Positions 1 through 6,370 of a stretch of DNA of 13,980 nucleotides are shown one piece after another. The DNA comes from a bacterium (GTDB lineage: Bacteria > Planctomycetota > Planctomycetia > Pirellulales > Pirellulaceae). The notes beneath the pieces were generated by a model. It was not told where the DNA came from. It ran no database searches and saw only the letters and a program-made list of their open reading frames with translations. The first letter of the stretch is position 1. Every line of letters starts with the position of its first letter. The position numbers and the translations under genes were made by a program. Location of the stretch: the NCBI GenBank assembly GCA_030432015.1, contig JAUIHJ010000124.1, positions 1 through 13,980 of the forward strand, written 5' to 3'.

Positions 1-658
1 AGATCGTCTCGTTGCCCATATGCCGCAGATCGCCGTGGGTGCCCGTGATGTACCAACCACCGAAGCGCCGCGAAAAATCCGAGGTGTGGTCCGTCAGATA
101 GGTCCCCGATCCGTAGGCCGGTTGACCACTGCGGCTGGCGAAAACCGATCGGACGAGATGCCCCGGAACCCCCTTGGTTTTGCTCGACGCGTGGCAGGTC
201 AGGCATTGCCCGCGATCCCGGACAAATTTGGGTTTTTCTTGAGGCTCCTGCTTCAACGTATAGAACACGCCTCCCAACACCGGGTCTGCCGTTGAGATCT
301 CGATCACGTCGCCGAATTGCACGAAGCCAATATAGGTGTCATCGTTGAAATACAACGCCCGCGGACGGCTCGCCGTGATCTTGTGAAGCTGCAAACTGGT
401 CTTCGAAAAGACCAGGAGTTGGGTGTCCTCAGAGATTTCGAGCGATTTGAGCACCGAGGCGAGATAGCCGGTCCCTTCAGCGAACTCCAACTCCACTTCA
501 CCCGCGTCGAGCCGTTCTTGCAGCCGCGATACCGGGTTGTCTGCCGGCCGGTTGTTATAGTCGATCGGCGGGCGTTCGAATTCCAGCAACTGTGCCGAGA
601 CGCCGGTGGATAGCCAGCACCAGATCAACACACAGGGGGCGATTTTCTTGATCAACAT
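1..658 (-). CDS. Secreted CxxCH (c-type cytochrome-like) protein, 3' end outside window
   Basis: This reading frame starts with ATG at 658 and stays open for 219 codons to the left edge, so the C-terminus is missing. Residues 1-22 look like a signal peptide: a Lys-Lys start, a hydrophobic core, and a VSA-Q cleavage-like site, so export to the periplasm is expected. A single haem-binding motif, CLTCH, lies at residues 152-156, late in the visible part. The stretch before it (about 100-135, including FNDDTYIGF and GDVIEIST) and the stretch after it (HLVRSVF, GGWYITGTHGDLRHMGN) resemble uncharacterised planctomycete proteins annotated as cytochrome c domain proteins; that match is from memory. 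No clear Shine-Dalgarno site precedes the ATG. Haem attachment is inferred from the motif; electron partner and role are unknown. The nearest upstream gene on the same strand ends 383 bases away, so it is probably transcribed separately. Confidence 0.8.
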   Translation of the reverse strand, partial: MLIKKIAPCVLIWCWLSTGVSAQLLEFERPPIDYNNRPADNPVSRLQERLDAGEVELEFAEGTGYLASVLKSLEISEDTQLLVFSKTSLQLHKITASRPRALYFNDDTYIGFVQFGDVIEISTADPVLGGVFYTLKQEPQEKPKFVRDRGQCLTCHASSKTKGVPGHLVRSVFASRSGQPAYGSGTYLTDHTSDFSRRFGGWYITGTHGDLRHMGNETI

Positions 659-1041
659 TGCAGCGTCGCCAAGGGTGGGTGGGCAAAAAGGCGGGAGTAC
701 AAGCGGAACGGGGCCACCGACGCGCAACTCGCTCGCAGCGCGCAGGCCAACCCCAAATTGTCGTCAAAGAGGGCAGCAAAACATGCGCCAGTATTGAATC
801 GTGCGACATTTGGGCGAATTCAAACAAAATGTGTGCGAATGTGCGCGCTGTTCCCCCACTGACGCGCGCACGCCGCCACTCTCGCATCCGACTTCGGCGG
901 CGACTTGGTGGAAATCTCCGGTTACGCGTTTGCGTCATGCTTGCCGCCGGTAGGTTCGCGCAGGCCGAGGAGTTGCGCCGACGGTCGGCGACAGCAGCGA
1001 AGGAAACCGAGCGGTCCTGAATTCCCTTGCTTGGTCGGGCC
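659..1041. other. Intergenic gap, no gene seen; two inverted repeats
   Basis: I see no convincing gene in this 383-base gap; the open frames across it lack family-like sequence. Two inverted repeats are present. One has 8-base arms at 841-848 and 864-871 with a 15-base loop. The other is a tight palindrome with 7-base arms at 976-982 and 984-990. Both lie downstream of the dehydrogenase gene on the minus strand, but neither is followed by a T run, so a Rho-independent terminator is not supported. The promoter of the cytochrome-like gene should lie here. A TTGACG hexamer occurs on the minus strand, but no acceptable -10 box follows at 16-18 bases. Confidence 0.4.
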
Positions 1042-2094
1042 TCATTTGGCTGGTGGTACCGCCACGCCGACTCCATCTGCCAGGCGAGCCAGCACAGCCC
1101 AGTTCTCGTCGTCCAGGAAAACTCCCACGGGCGACCGTTGTGCGAGCGTCATGCGCTCTGGGTCGCCCGGCAGAATAATTGCCTCGCATCCGTCAACTCG
1201 TGGGCTGCTGCAAACGTATTCCGTCAACTGTGAGACCTCGTCAGCGAAATGGGTAGCGCCACCAAAGGACTCCGGATCCATCAGCAGCATGAAGACGCAA
1301 TTTCCTTTCTTGGGGTAGAGCGGTTCGTGTGCCGTACGGCCACCCGACAACGCCCCGGTCAGAATCTCAATCATCAGGCTCAAGCCGAAACCTTTGTACG
1401 CCTGGTTACCACCCATGGGAAGAATTGACCCCGGCGGGGTTTGGTAAAGCGACTCCGGGTCGGTGGTCGGTTGGCCTTCGCTGTCGAGCAACCAGCCGGG
1501 AGGTCATTGCTCGCCGGCAATTTTCTTGACCCGAACTTTGCCCTCGGCCGTGGCGCTGGTGCTGAAGTCCAGCATCAGCGGCCGTCCCTCCTGGGGGACG
1601 CCGATCGCTAACGGATTGGTGCTCAAACGAGGCGCCTTTCCACCGGGCGGTGCGACCCGGACCGCCGCCCCGTGTGAATTGACCATGACGATTGAGACAA
1701 AGTTTTGGTCCGCGGCGGCTTCGCAATATTCGCCCAGTCGACCAATATGGCCGGCGTGAATCATCGTCCCAATCGCCATGCCGGCCGTGCGTGTCTTTTC
1801 AATCAGACGATCCAACATGCGTCCCGCTTGGACCTGGCCAAAACCCCAGTTCGCATCGGTCACGAGGTGGGTCGGCGATTCTTTGGAAATGGTCAAGTCG
1901 GCGCCCGAAACCACTTCGCCGTCAGTAACGGCCTGGATGTAGTACGGCAGTCGCATGACCCCGTGCGATTCATAGCCGCGCAGATTGGCGTTGACCAGTC
2001 CCGCGGCGACGCGCTGCGCTTCTTCTGCGGTGGCACAGGTGGCCAGCAGTTCGGTGGCAAATGTTTGCAGACGATTCGCGTCAAAGGTAGGCAC
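1042..2094 (-). pseudogene. Ldh2/YlbC-type malate/lactate dehydrogenase interrupted by in-frame TGA
   Basis: Two open frames form one protein of the Ldh2/YlbC (AllD/malate dehydrogenase type 2) NAD(P)H-dependent oxidoreductase family. They are in the same phase and separated only by a TGA at 1504-1506 (codon 197 of 351). The N-terminal part has the YESHGVMRLP motif with the family's catalytic His at residue 44, then GHIGRLGEY (115-123), the NSHG and PPGGK stretch, and STNPLAIGVP (158-167). The C-terminal part continues without loss of alignment (PPGWLLDSEG, then MGGNQAYKGFGLSLMIEIL). The full length of 350 residues is normal for the family. Start GTG at 2094 is chosen because GGAG sits 7 bases upstream; a longer frame to 2208 has no family-like sequence. 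A single base change (for example CGA or TTA to TGA), a sequencing error, or stop readthrough would each explain this. Substrate is not predictable: malate, lactate, ureidoglycolate or other 2-hydroxy acids are all possible. Confidence 0.8.
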
Positions 2095-2515
2095 AGGTGA
2101 ACTCCATTGGTTGGCTAAGGGGGATTGAAGTGGCGTTTCGCAACTGCGAGGCGGCGCTTTGAAAGTGCCGATGTCGCGAACCCACGGTGGGCAGCGCCAG
2201 GGCGGCACCAGTTTTCAAGTTGAGGGTAACCGTGTTAAATCGTAATCTGGTCCGCGAGCCCGTGATCCTGCGCGGTTCGGCAATGCCGAAGGTGTGAATG
2301 GAAATAGCTTAGGGTTAGCGTCCTCGCTGGGCAGCGCCCCATGGTTCGATTAACACTTTTTTCCCGTGGCTCAACTGTTTGGCTCCCGCCAGGATCGCTG
2401 GCAGGTGGCCGAATACGGTGGGAGGGCAACGCACGTCACGACAACGTGGCAATGTCCAACGAGGATGCATAATGTGGCGTGGAATTCTCTCCGTCCTTGG
2501 TTCGGGCCGAATGAA
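2095..2515. other. Intergenic gap between trmL and the dehydrogenase, no gene seen
   Basis: No open frame in this 421-base gap looks like a protein. On the minus-strand transcript three hairpins can form. At 2507-2523, overlapping the trmL stop, there are 7-base arms with one G-U and a 3-base loop. At 2385-2405 there are 8-base arms with one G-U and a 5-base loop. At 2276-2290 there are 5-base arms with a 5-base loop. In the first two the wobble pair forms only in minus-strand RNA (it would be A-C or C-A in plus-strand RNA), which fits an RNA role downstream of trmL. None is followed by a U run, so classic termination is not shown. The promoter of the dehydrogenase should be here, but I found no clear -35/-10 pair. 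Confidence 0.35.
2102..2105 (-). promoter_or_regulatory. Ribosome binding site of the Ldh2-type gene
   Basis: On the minus strand GGAG lies 7 bases before the GTG at 2094. It supports that GTG over the upstream in-frame start at 2208, because codons between 2208 and 2094 encode nothing family-like. Confidence 0.5.
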
Positions 2516-3025
2516 TCATCCGGGGGCTCTGTCCGTTTTCTTTTCGACTTCATCGTTTCCATGCTGACGCCATTGCCGCGCTGCTTCGTAGCCCGCGATC
2601 GCCACGGCGCTGGAGAGGTTCAAGCTGCGAACCGGTTCGCGAATCGGAATGCCGACCAGGCGGTCGGCGTGTGTTTGCATGAGCGACGGGGGCAGGCCTT
2701 GAGACTCGCTGCCAAACACCAGGGTGTCCCCCGGCTCGTAGGTGACGTCCGTATAATTCGTGGTTGCCGATTTGGAAAATAGCCAAGTGCGTCGCATGTC
2801 GATCGTTTGTGCGAACGCTTCCCAGTTCGCCATGGCTTGCCATTGGAGGTGCTCCCAATAGTCGAGCCCAGCGCGGCGCAGGTGGTGTTCGTCGATCCGG
2901 AATCCCAGCGGCCGGATGAGCCATAGCTTGGCACCCAACGCCAGACAGGTCCGTCCAATATTCCCCGTGTTCTGGGGGATTTCGGGCTGGTAGAGGGCGA
3001 CATGTAAGGTGGGTAGGTAGGTCAC
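2516..3025 (-). CDS. trmL: tRNA (cytidine(34)-2'-O)-methyltransferase TrmL
   Basis: This SPOUT-class methyltransferase is predicted to place a 2'-O-methyl group on the wobble nucleotide (C34 or cmnm5U34) of tRNA-Leu isoacceptors, using S-adenosylmethionine, in the cytosol. The three family motifs are all present: PEIPQNTGNIGRTCLALG at residues 14-31, LVFGSESQGLP at 102-112, and VGIPIREPVRSLNLSSAVAI at 124-143, which forms the trefoil-knot cofactor site. Length is 169 residues against about 157 in E. coli; the extra residues are a charged tail (HGNDEVEKKTDRAPG). The start is GTG at 3025; there is no in-frame ATG before the conserved VALYQPEIP, and no Shine-Dalgarno site. A promoter-like pair places transcription start at or next to the GTG. 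It is divergent from the GH88 gene, 126 bases away. Confidence 0.95.
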   Translation of the reverse strand: MTYLPTLHVALYQPEIPQNTGNIGRTCLALGAKLWLIRPLGFRIDEHHLRRAGLDYWEHLQWQAMANWEAFAQTIDMRRTWLFSKSATTNYTDVTYEPGDTLVFGSESQGLPPSLMQTHADRLVGIPIREPVRSLNLSSAVAIAGYEAARQWRQHGNDEVEKKTDRAPG

Positions 3026-3031
3026 AACACC

Positions 3032-3060
3032 GGGATATCACGACCACCCTGGATCGTCAA
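3032..3060 (-). promoter_or_regulatory. Possible trmL promoter giving a leaderless mRNA
   Basis: On the minus strand TTGACG (3055-3060) matches the -35 consensus at five of six bases. It is followed by a 17-base spacer and TATCCC (3032-3037), which matches the -10 only at its first three bases but carries an extended -10 TG one base upstream. The predicted +1, seven bases beyond the -10, falls on the trmL GTG at 3025. The missing Shine-Dalgarno site agrees with leaderless translation. Confidence 0.35.
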
Positions 3061-3151
3061 CCAGCCAACGTGCCGCCACTTCACACGGATTTGCCACTTG
3101 GTTAGGATTCACGCTCAGATTTTTTCAGGCTGCTTTTCCAGGGAAAACGCG

Positions 3152-4267
3152 ATGACTCACGCTGATCGCCAACGGTCTTATCTCGGTGCACTGGAATTTG
3201 CTGAATCCCAGGTTGCGGCGCTCACCGAACAGCATCCTGACTTCTTCCCGATTTATACCGTTGACGGTCGTTGGCACCACGAAGGCGAACTTTGGACCGA
3301 TTGGACGGGTGGATTTCTTGCCGGCATGATGTGGCAGTTCCATCTTCGCAACGGCGATGCAACGTGGCGGGCACGCGCCGAGCACTATTCGAAGTTGCTC
3401 GAACATCGCCAGCACGATCGGGCCGTACACGACCTGGGATTTATCTTCTTGAGCACCTACAAACCGTGGTTCGACGTCACGGGAGACTCGCACTTGCACG
3501 ATGTGTTGGTCCAAGCCGGCCGCACGCTGGCCCTGCGATTTCAGGAAAAGGGTCAGTATCTGCGGAGCTTTGTTGCACCAGAGTCCCTGTTCATCGACAT
3601 CATGATGAACGTACCGATCATCTTTTACGCGGCGCTCGAAACGGACGACGATGCGTTGATGCAGATCGCCAACGCACACTGCCGGACCACGCGGGACTGC
3701 ATTGTCCGCTCGGACGGCTCGACGGCCCATGAAGGCATTTTTGACCTGGAGACCGGCGCGTTCGTTCAACAGACGACCCACCAGGGGCTGGCCGGTGACA
3801 GTCGCTGGGCACGCGGGCTTGCCTGGTCGTTGTACGGATATAGCAAAGTCTTCGCGTTAACCGGACAGCAGGAGTTCTTGGCGGTGGCCCAGCGAAACGC
3901 GGATTTCTGGGTCGCAAACCTGCCTGCCGACCACGTGCCCTATTGGGACTTCGACGCGGATCTCGCGCTCCCTGCGCCTTGGGGTGCTCAGAAGGATTCG
4001 TCCGCTGGTGCAATCGCCGCCAGTGGACTTCTCGATCTGTCACGACAAGTCGATTCAGCGGATCTTGCGGCCACCTACCGTCAAACGGCGCTGGCCATGC
4101 TGGATGCGCTTGTGACGCCCGAGTACCTGGCTCGGGAAACACCGGGTTGGGAAGGCATTCTGAAGCACGGCGTCTACCACACCAAGAAACAGCTCGGCGT
4201 CGATGAATCCGTGATGTGGGGCGAGTTTTTCTTCGTCGAGGCATTAAGCAAAGTTGTGGCTGAGTGA
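3152..4267 (+). CDS. GH88 unsaturated glucuronyl hydrolase
   Basis: This is a glycoside hydrolase family 88 enzyme. The family hydrates and releases the 4,5-unsaturated uronic acid that polysaccharide lyases leave at the non-reducing end of oligosaccharides. Family landmarks run in order: LWTDWTGGFLAGMMW (47-61), HDLGF with Asp94, FIDIMMN with Asp149 (the likely pair matching Asp88/Asp149 of the Bacillus enzyme), HQGLAGDSRWARGLAWSLYG (210-229), VPYWDFD (262-268), KDSSAGAIAASGLL (281-294) and MWGEFFFVEAL (355-365). The 371 residues are full length for the family. Start ATG at 3152 is chosen for the AGGGA seven bases upstream; a TTG at 3098 would add an unlikely N-terminus. There is no signal peptide, so cytoplasmic action on imported oligosaccharides is expected. 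No lyase, sulfatase or transporter is adjacent. The exact substrate (glycosaminoglycan, xanthan, ulvan or gellan type) cannot be read from the sequence. Confidence 0.9.
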   Translation: MTHADRQRSYLGALEFAESQVAALTEQHPDFFPIYTVDGRWHHEGELWTDWTGGFLAGMMWQFHLRNGDATWRARAEHYSKLLEHRQHDRAVHDLGFIFLSTYKPWFDVTGDSHLHDVLVQAGRTLALRFQEKGQYLRSFVAPESLFIDIMMNVPIIFYAALETDDDALMQIANAHCRTTRDCIVRSDGSTAHEGIFDLETGAFVQQTTHQGLAGDSRWARGLAWSLYGYSKVFALTGQQEFLAVAQRNADFWVANLPADHVPYWDFDADLALPAPWGAQKDSSAGAIAASGLLDLSRQVDSADLAATYRQTALAMLDALVTPEYLARETPGWEGILKHGVYHTKKQLGVDESVMWGEFFFVEALSKVVAE

Positions 4268-4479
4268 GGTTCGCGACATCCTTAGCCCAGCAAGTGATCA
4301 CGATCTCGAAACGCGGCACAACGAGTGATGTTGCCCCATCGCGTGCGGTTAGTGAAAATGGCGGTAGTCTTGGCGGGGCGTGTGAACGTTTTTTGCGGTA
4401 GCAGGTTAGCACGCGTCAGCCTGTGCGCCGTGCACCCTGGCAACGCTGCCATGATTCTTGGCCTTTAGTGAGAAAACTC

Positions 4480-5622
4480 GTGGAATTGGTTCGCAACCCG
4501 ACTCGCCCCGTTCGTATCGGCTCGATTACGATCGGCAAGGGGAATCCCATCGCCATCCAAAGCATGACGGCGACGAAAACGACCGACATTGACGCCACGG
4601 TCGCGCAGGTCAACGCGTTGCATGCTGCAGGCGCCGGCGTGGTGCGGATCGCGGTCGACAACAAACAGGAGGCGGCGGCACTTGGCGAGATTCGTCGTCA
4701 AACCGAGGCCAACCTCTCGGTCGATCTGCAGGAGAATTACCGGCTGGCTGAATTGGTCGCCCCGCACGTCGACAAGATCCGCTACAACCCGGGGCACCTC
4801 TATCATCACGAACGCGAAAAAAGCTGGCAGGAGAAGGTTCGGTATCTCGCCGGGATTGCGGTCGAAAACGACTGTGCCATGCGTGTCGGTGTCAATTGTG
4901 GCAGCGTGGACCCAGCCAAGAAGGAACGGCACAGCGCGGACGATCCGATCGCACCGATGCTGGAAAGTGCGCTGGACCATTGCGAGTTCCTTGATTCGAT
5001 TGATTTTCTGCGTTATTGCGTTTCGTTGAAGGACTCCGATCCCCAGCAAGTCATCGATGTCAATCGACGCTTCGCAGCGCAAAGGCCGGATGTGCCGCTG
5101 CATCTCGGAGTCACCGAAGCCGGCCTCCCACCCGATGGCGTGATCAAGACACGAATTGCATTCGAACAGTTGGTCAGCCGCGGGATTGGCGACACCGTTC
5201 GGGTGTCACTCACCGTCTCCAACGACCGCAAGCCGGAGGAGATCGCAGCGGGCGCACAAATCCTGCAGGATATTGCCGCGGGCCGCGTTCGCTCGGTGGT
5301 CGATTTTGGCACCAACACGCTCAATATCATCTCCTGCCCGAGTTGTTCGCGGGTCGAGAACGAGGCGTTCATTGAATTGGCCGAGGATGTCAAGGCGATG
5401 ACCGCCTATGCCAAAGCACACGCGATCACCATCGCCGTGATGGGCTGCCGGGTCAACGGGCCGGGCGAAACGGACGATGCGGATCTTGGACTCTGGTGCG
5501 GACCGACCCACGTCAATTTGAAGAAAGGGAGTGAGTCGCTGGGCGCCTACCCCTACGACCAGATTCTGGCCCGCTTGAAAGAAGAACTGGACGCCTTGAT
5601 TGGGGCCGCGCCCGCTCGCTAG
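4480..5622 (+). CDS. ispG: 4-hydroxy-3-methylbut-2-enyl diphosphate synthase IspG (GcpE)
   Basis: IspG converts 2-C-methyl-D-erythritol 2,4-cyclodiphosphate to HMBPP, the penultimate step of the MEP isoprenoid pathway, using a [4Fe-4S] cluster. The N-terminal TIM-barrel landmark RNPTRPVRIG...PIAIQSMTATKTTDI is followed by VRIAVDN and KIRYNPGH. Cluster ligands are in place: CPSC gives Cys286 and Cys289, and GCRVNGPGE gives Cys323 and Glu330. At 380 residues it is the short two-domain bacterial form (E. coli 372), without the extra domain of plant and some bacterial enzymes. The start is uncertain: GTG at 4480 begins just before the conserved RNPTRP; GTG at 4468 or 4423 is possible, and none has a strong Shine-Dalgarno site. 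The gene follows GH88 after about 210 bases with no clear promoter or terminator between. Its TAG stop overlaps the stop of the convergent HAD gene. Confidence 0.95.
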   Translation: MELVRNPTRPVRIGSITIGKGNPIAIQSMTATKTTDIDATVAQVNALHAAGAGVVRIAVDNKQEAAALGEIRRQTEANLSVDLQENYRLAELVAPHVDKIRYNPGHLYHHEREKSWQEKVRYLAGIAVENDCAMRVGVNCGSVDPAKKERHSADDPIAPMLESALDHCEFLDSIDFLRYCVSLKDSDPQQVIDVNRRFAAQRPDVPLHLGVTEAGLPPDGVIKTRIAFEQLVSRGIGDTVRVSLTVSNDRKPEEIAAGAQILQDIAAGRVRSVVDFGTNTLNIISCPSCSRVENEAFIELAEDVKAMTAYAKAHAITIAVMGCRVNGPGETDDADLGLWCGPTHVNLKKGSESLGAYPYDQILARLKEELDALIGAAPAR

Positions 5623-6290
5623 GGGACGTCCGCGAGATCGGTCAGGCGCGTCATGCCGGTGTGGGGCGAACTCTCCCCCTGTCGCTGAATCCAGGTGGCT
5701 TGCCAACCTATGCCGCGCGGAGCCAGCACGTCGTTGCGGTGATCGTCCCCCACCATCATGATCCGCCGGGCGGGGATTCCAAGTTCGCGCTGGATGTGAA
5801 GGTAGAACTTCGGGTGTGGTTTGGAAAACCCAATCAGGGAGGAGCAAAAAAGGTGATCTGCGAGGTGCAGGGGCGGCAGTTCTCCGACGATTCCGTCCAG
5901 CCGGGCGTCAAAATTTGACGCGATGCCGATCGCGACACCCTGATCGCGAAGCCAACTCCAGGTTGGTATCACATCGTCGTACAGGGACCAGTGGGCCGGG
6001 GATGCAAAGTGCTCCCAGAGCTCGGCAAAGAGCGCCTCGGCGGCTTCGGGAACATCGTCAAATACCTCGGCGACGACCTGTTGCCAACGCCTGCGTTCAA
6101 CTTCTTCGCTCGTACAATGATCGATGTCATGGTGCGCTAACGCGCGTCCGAAGCGTGAGCGGATCGCGTTGATATCGTGGCGTGACCCCCAGCGCCAACC
6201 CGCCGCTGCGTAAACCGCAGCGACGTCCGGGACGGGGCGGATAAGCGTGCCGACGGCGTCGAACAGCACCACGCGAATCGAATCGTGCAT
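5619..6290 (-). CDS. HAD-superfamily hydrolase (subfamily IA, REG-2/HDHD3-like)
   Basis: This is a 223-residue HAD hydrolase, probably a phosphatase of a small metabolite. Motif I is LFDAVGTL with nucleophile Asp11, motif II Ser125 in IASNFD, motif III Lys157 in GFSKPHP, and motif IV Asp182, Asp183 and Asp187 in VGDDHRND. The second Asp of motif I, normally the general acid/base two residues after the nucleophile, is Val13; REG-2/HDHD3-type members share this DAVGT form. The helical cap between residues about 18 and 105 is type C1. Start ATG at 6290 is preferred over GTG at 6296 because AGGGG lies nine bases upstream of the ATG and only three from the GTG. It follows rseP by 80 bases on the same strand, so co-transcription with dxr-rseP is likely. 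The substrate cannot be inferred. Confidence 0.88.
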   Translation of the reverse strand: MHDSIRVVLFDAVGTLIRPVPDVAAVYAAAGWRWGSRHDINAIRSRFGRALAHHDIDHCTSEEVERRRWQQVVAEVFDDVPEAAEALFAELWEHFASPAHWSLYDDVIPTWSWLRDQGVAIGIASNFDARLDGIVGELPPLHLADHLFCSSLIGFSKPHPKFYLHIQRELGIPARRIMMVGDDHRNDVLAPRGIGWQATWIQRQGESSPHTGMTRLTDLADVP

Positions 6291-6370
6291 GGGCACGTAC
6301 CCCTGGCTGCCGCGCCGGATCCGTGGACGTCAGGCAAAGGACGACTCTCGGCGAGCGACCTGCGTTGGCA

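Noticed and set aside
555..1076. Long minus-strand open frame across the cytochrome gene start and the gap after the dehydrogenase
   Set aside because: It overlaps the signal-peptide region of the cytochrome-like gene in another frame and its translation is Arg-rich and unlike any family, as expected for a GC-rich shadow.
1465..1506. Selenocysteine insertion at the TGA of the Ldh2-type gene
   Set aside because: The family has no catalytic Cys or Sec at this position, and the bases after the TGA do not form a convincing bacterial SECIS hairpin at the right distance.
1042..2094. Alternative genetic code with TGA as Trp or Gly
   Set aside because: Several intact genes in the window (GH88, trmL, dxr, the dehydrogenase itself) end at TGA at the expected family length.
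2366..2782. Plus-strand open frame overlapping the end of trmL
   Set aside because: Its sequence is explained by the opposite strand of trmL, which has all family motifs.
4393..4398. T run upstream of ispG as a terminator of the GH88 gene
   Set aside because: The six T residues have no stable GC-rich hairpin immediately upstream; the only complementary arms (GCCCC and GGGGC) are almost 40 bases apart.
4405..4412. TTAGCAC as a CIRCE heat-shock operator half
   Set aside because: The complementary half GAGTGCTAA is absent at the nine-base spacing.
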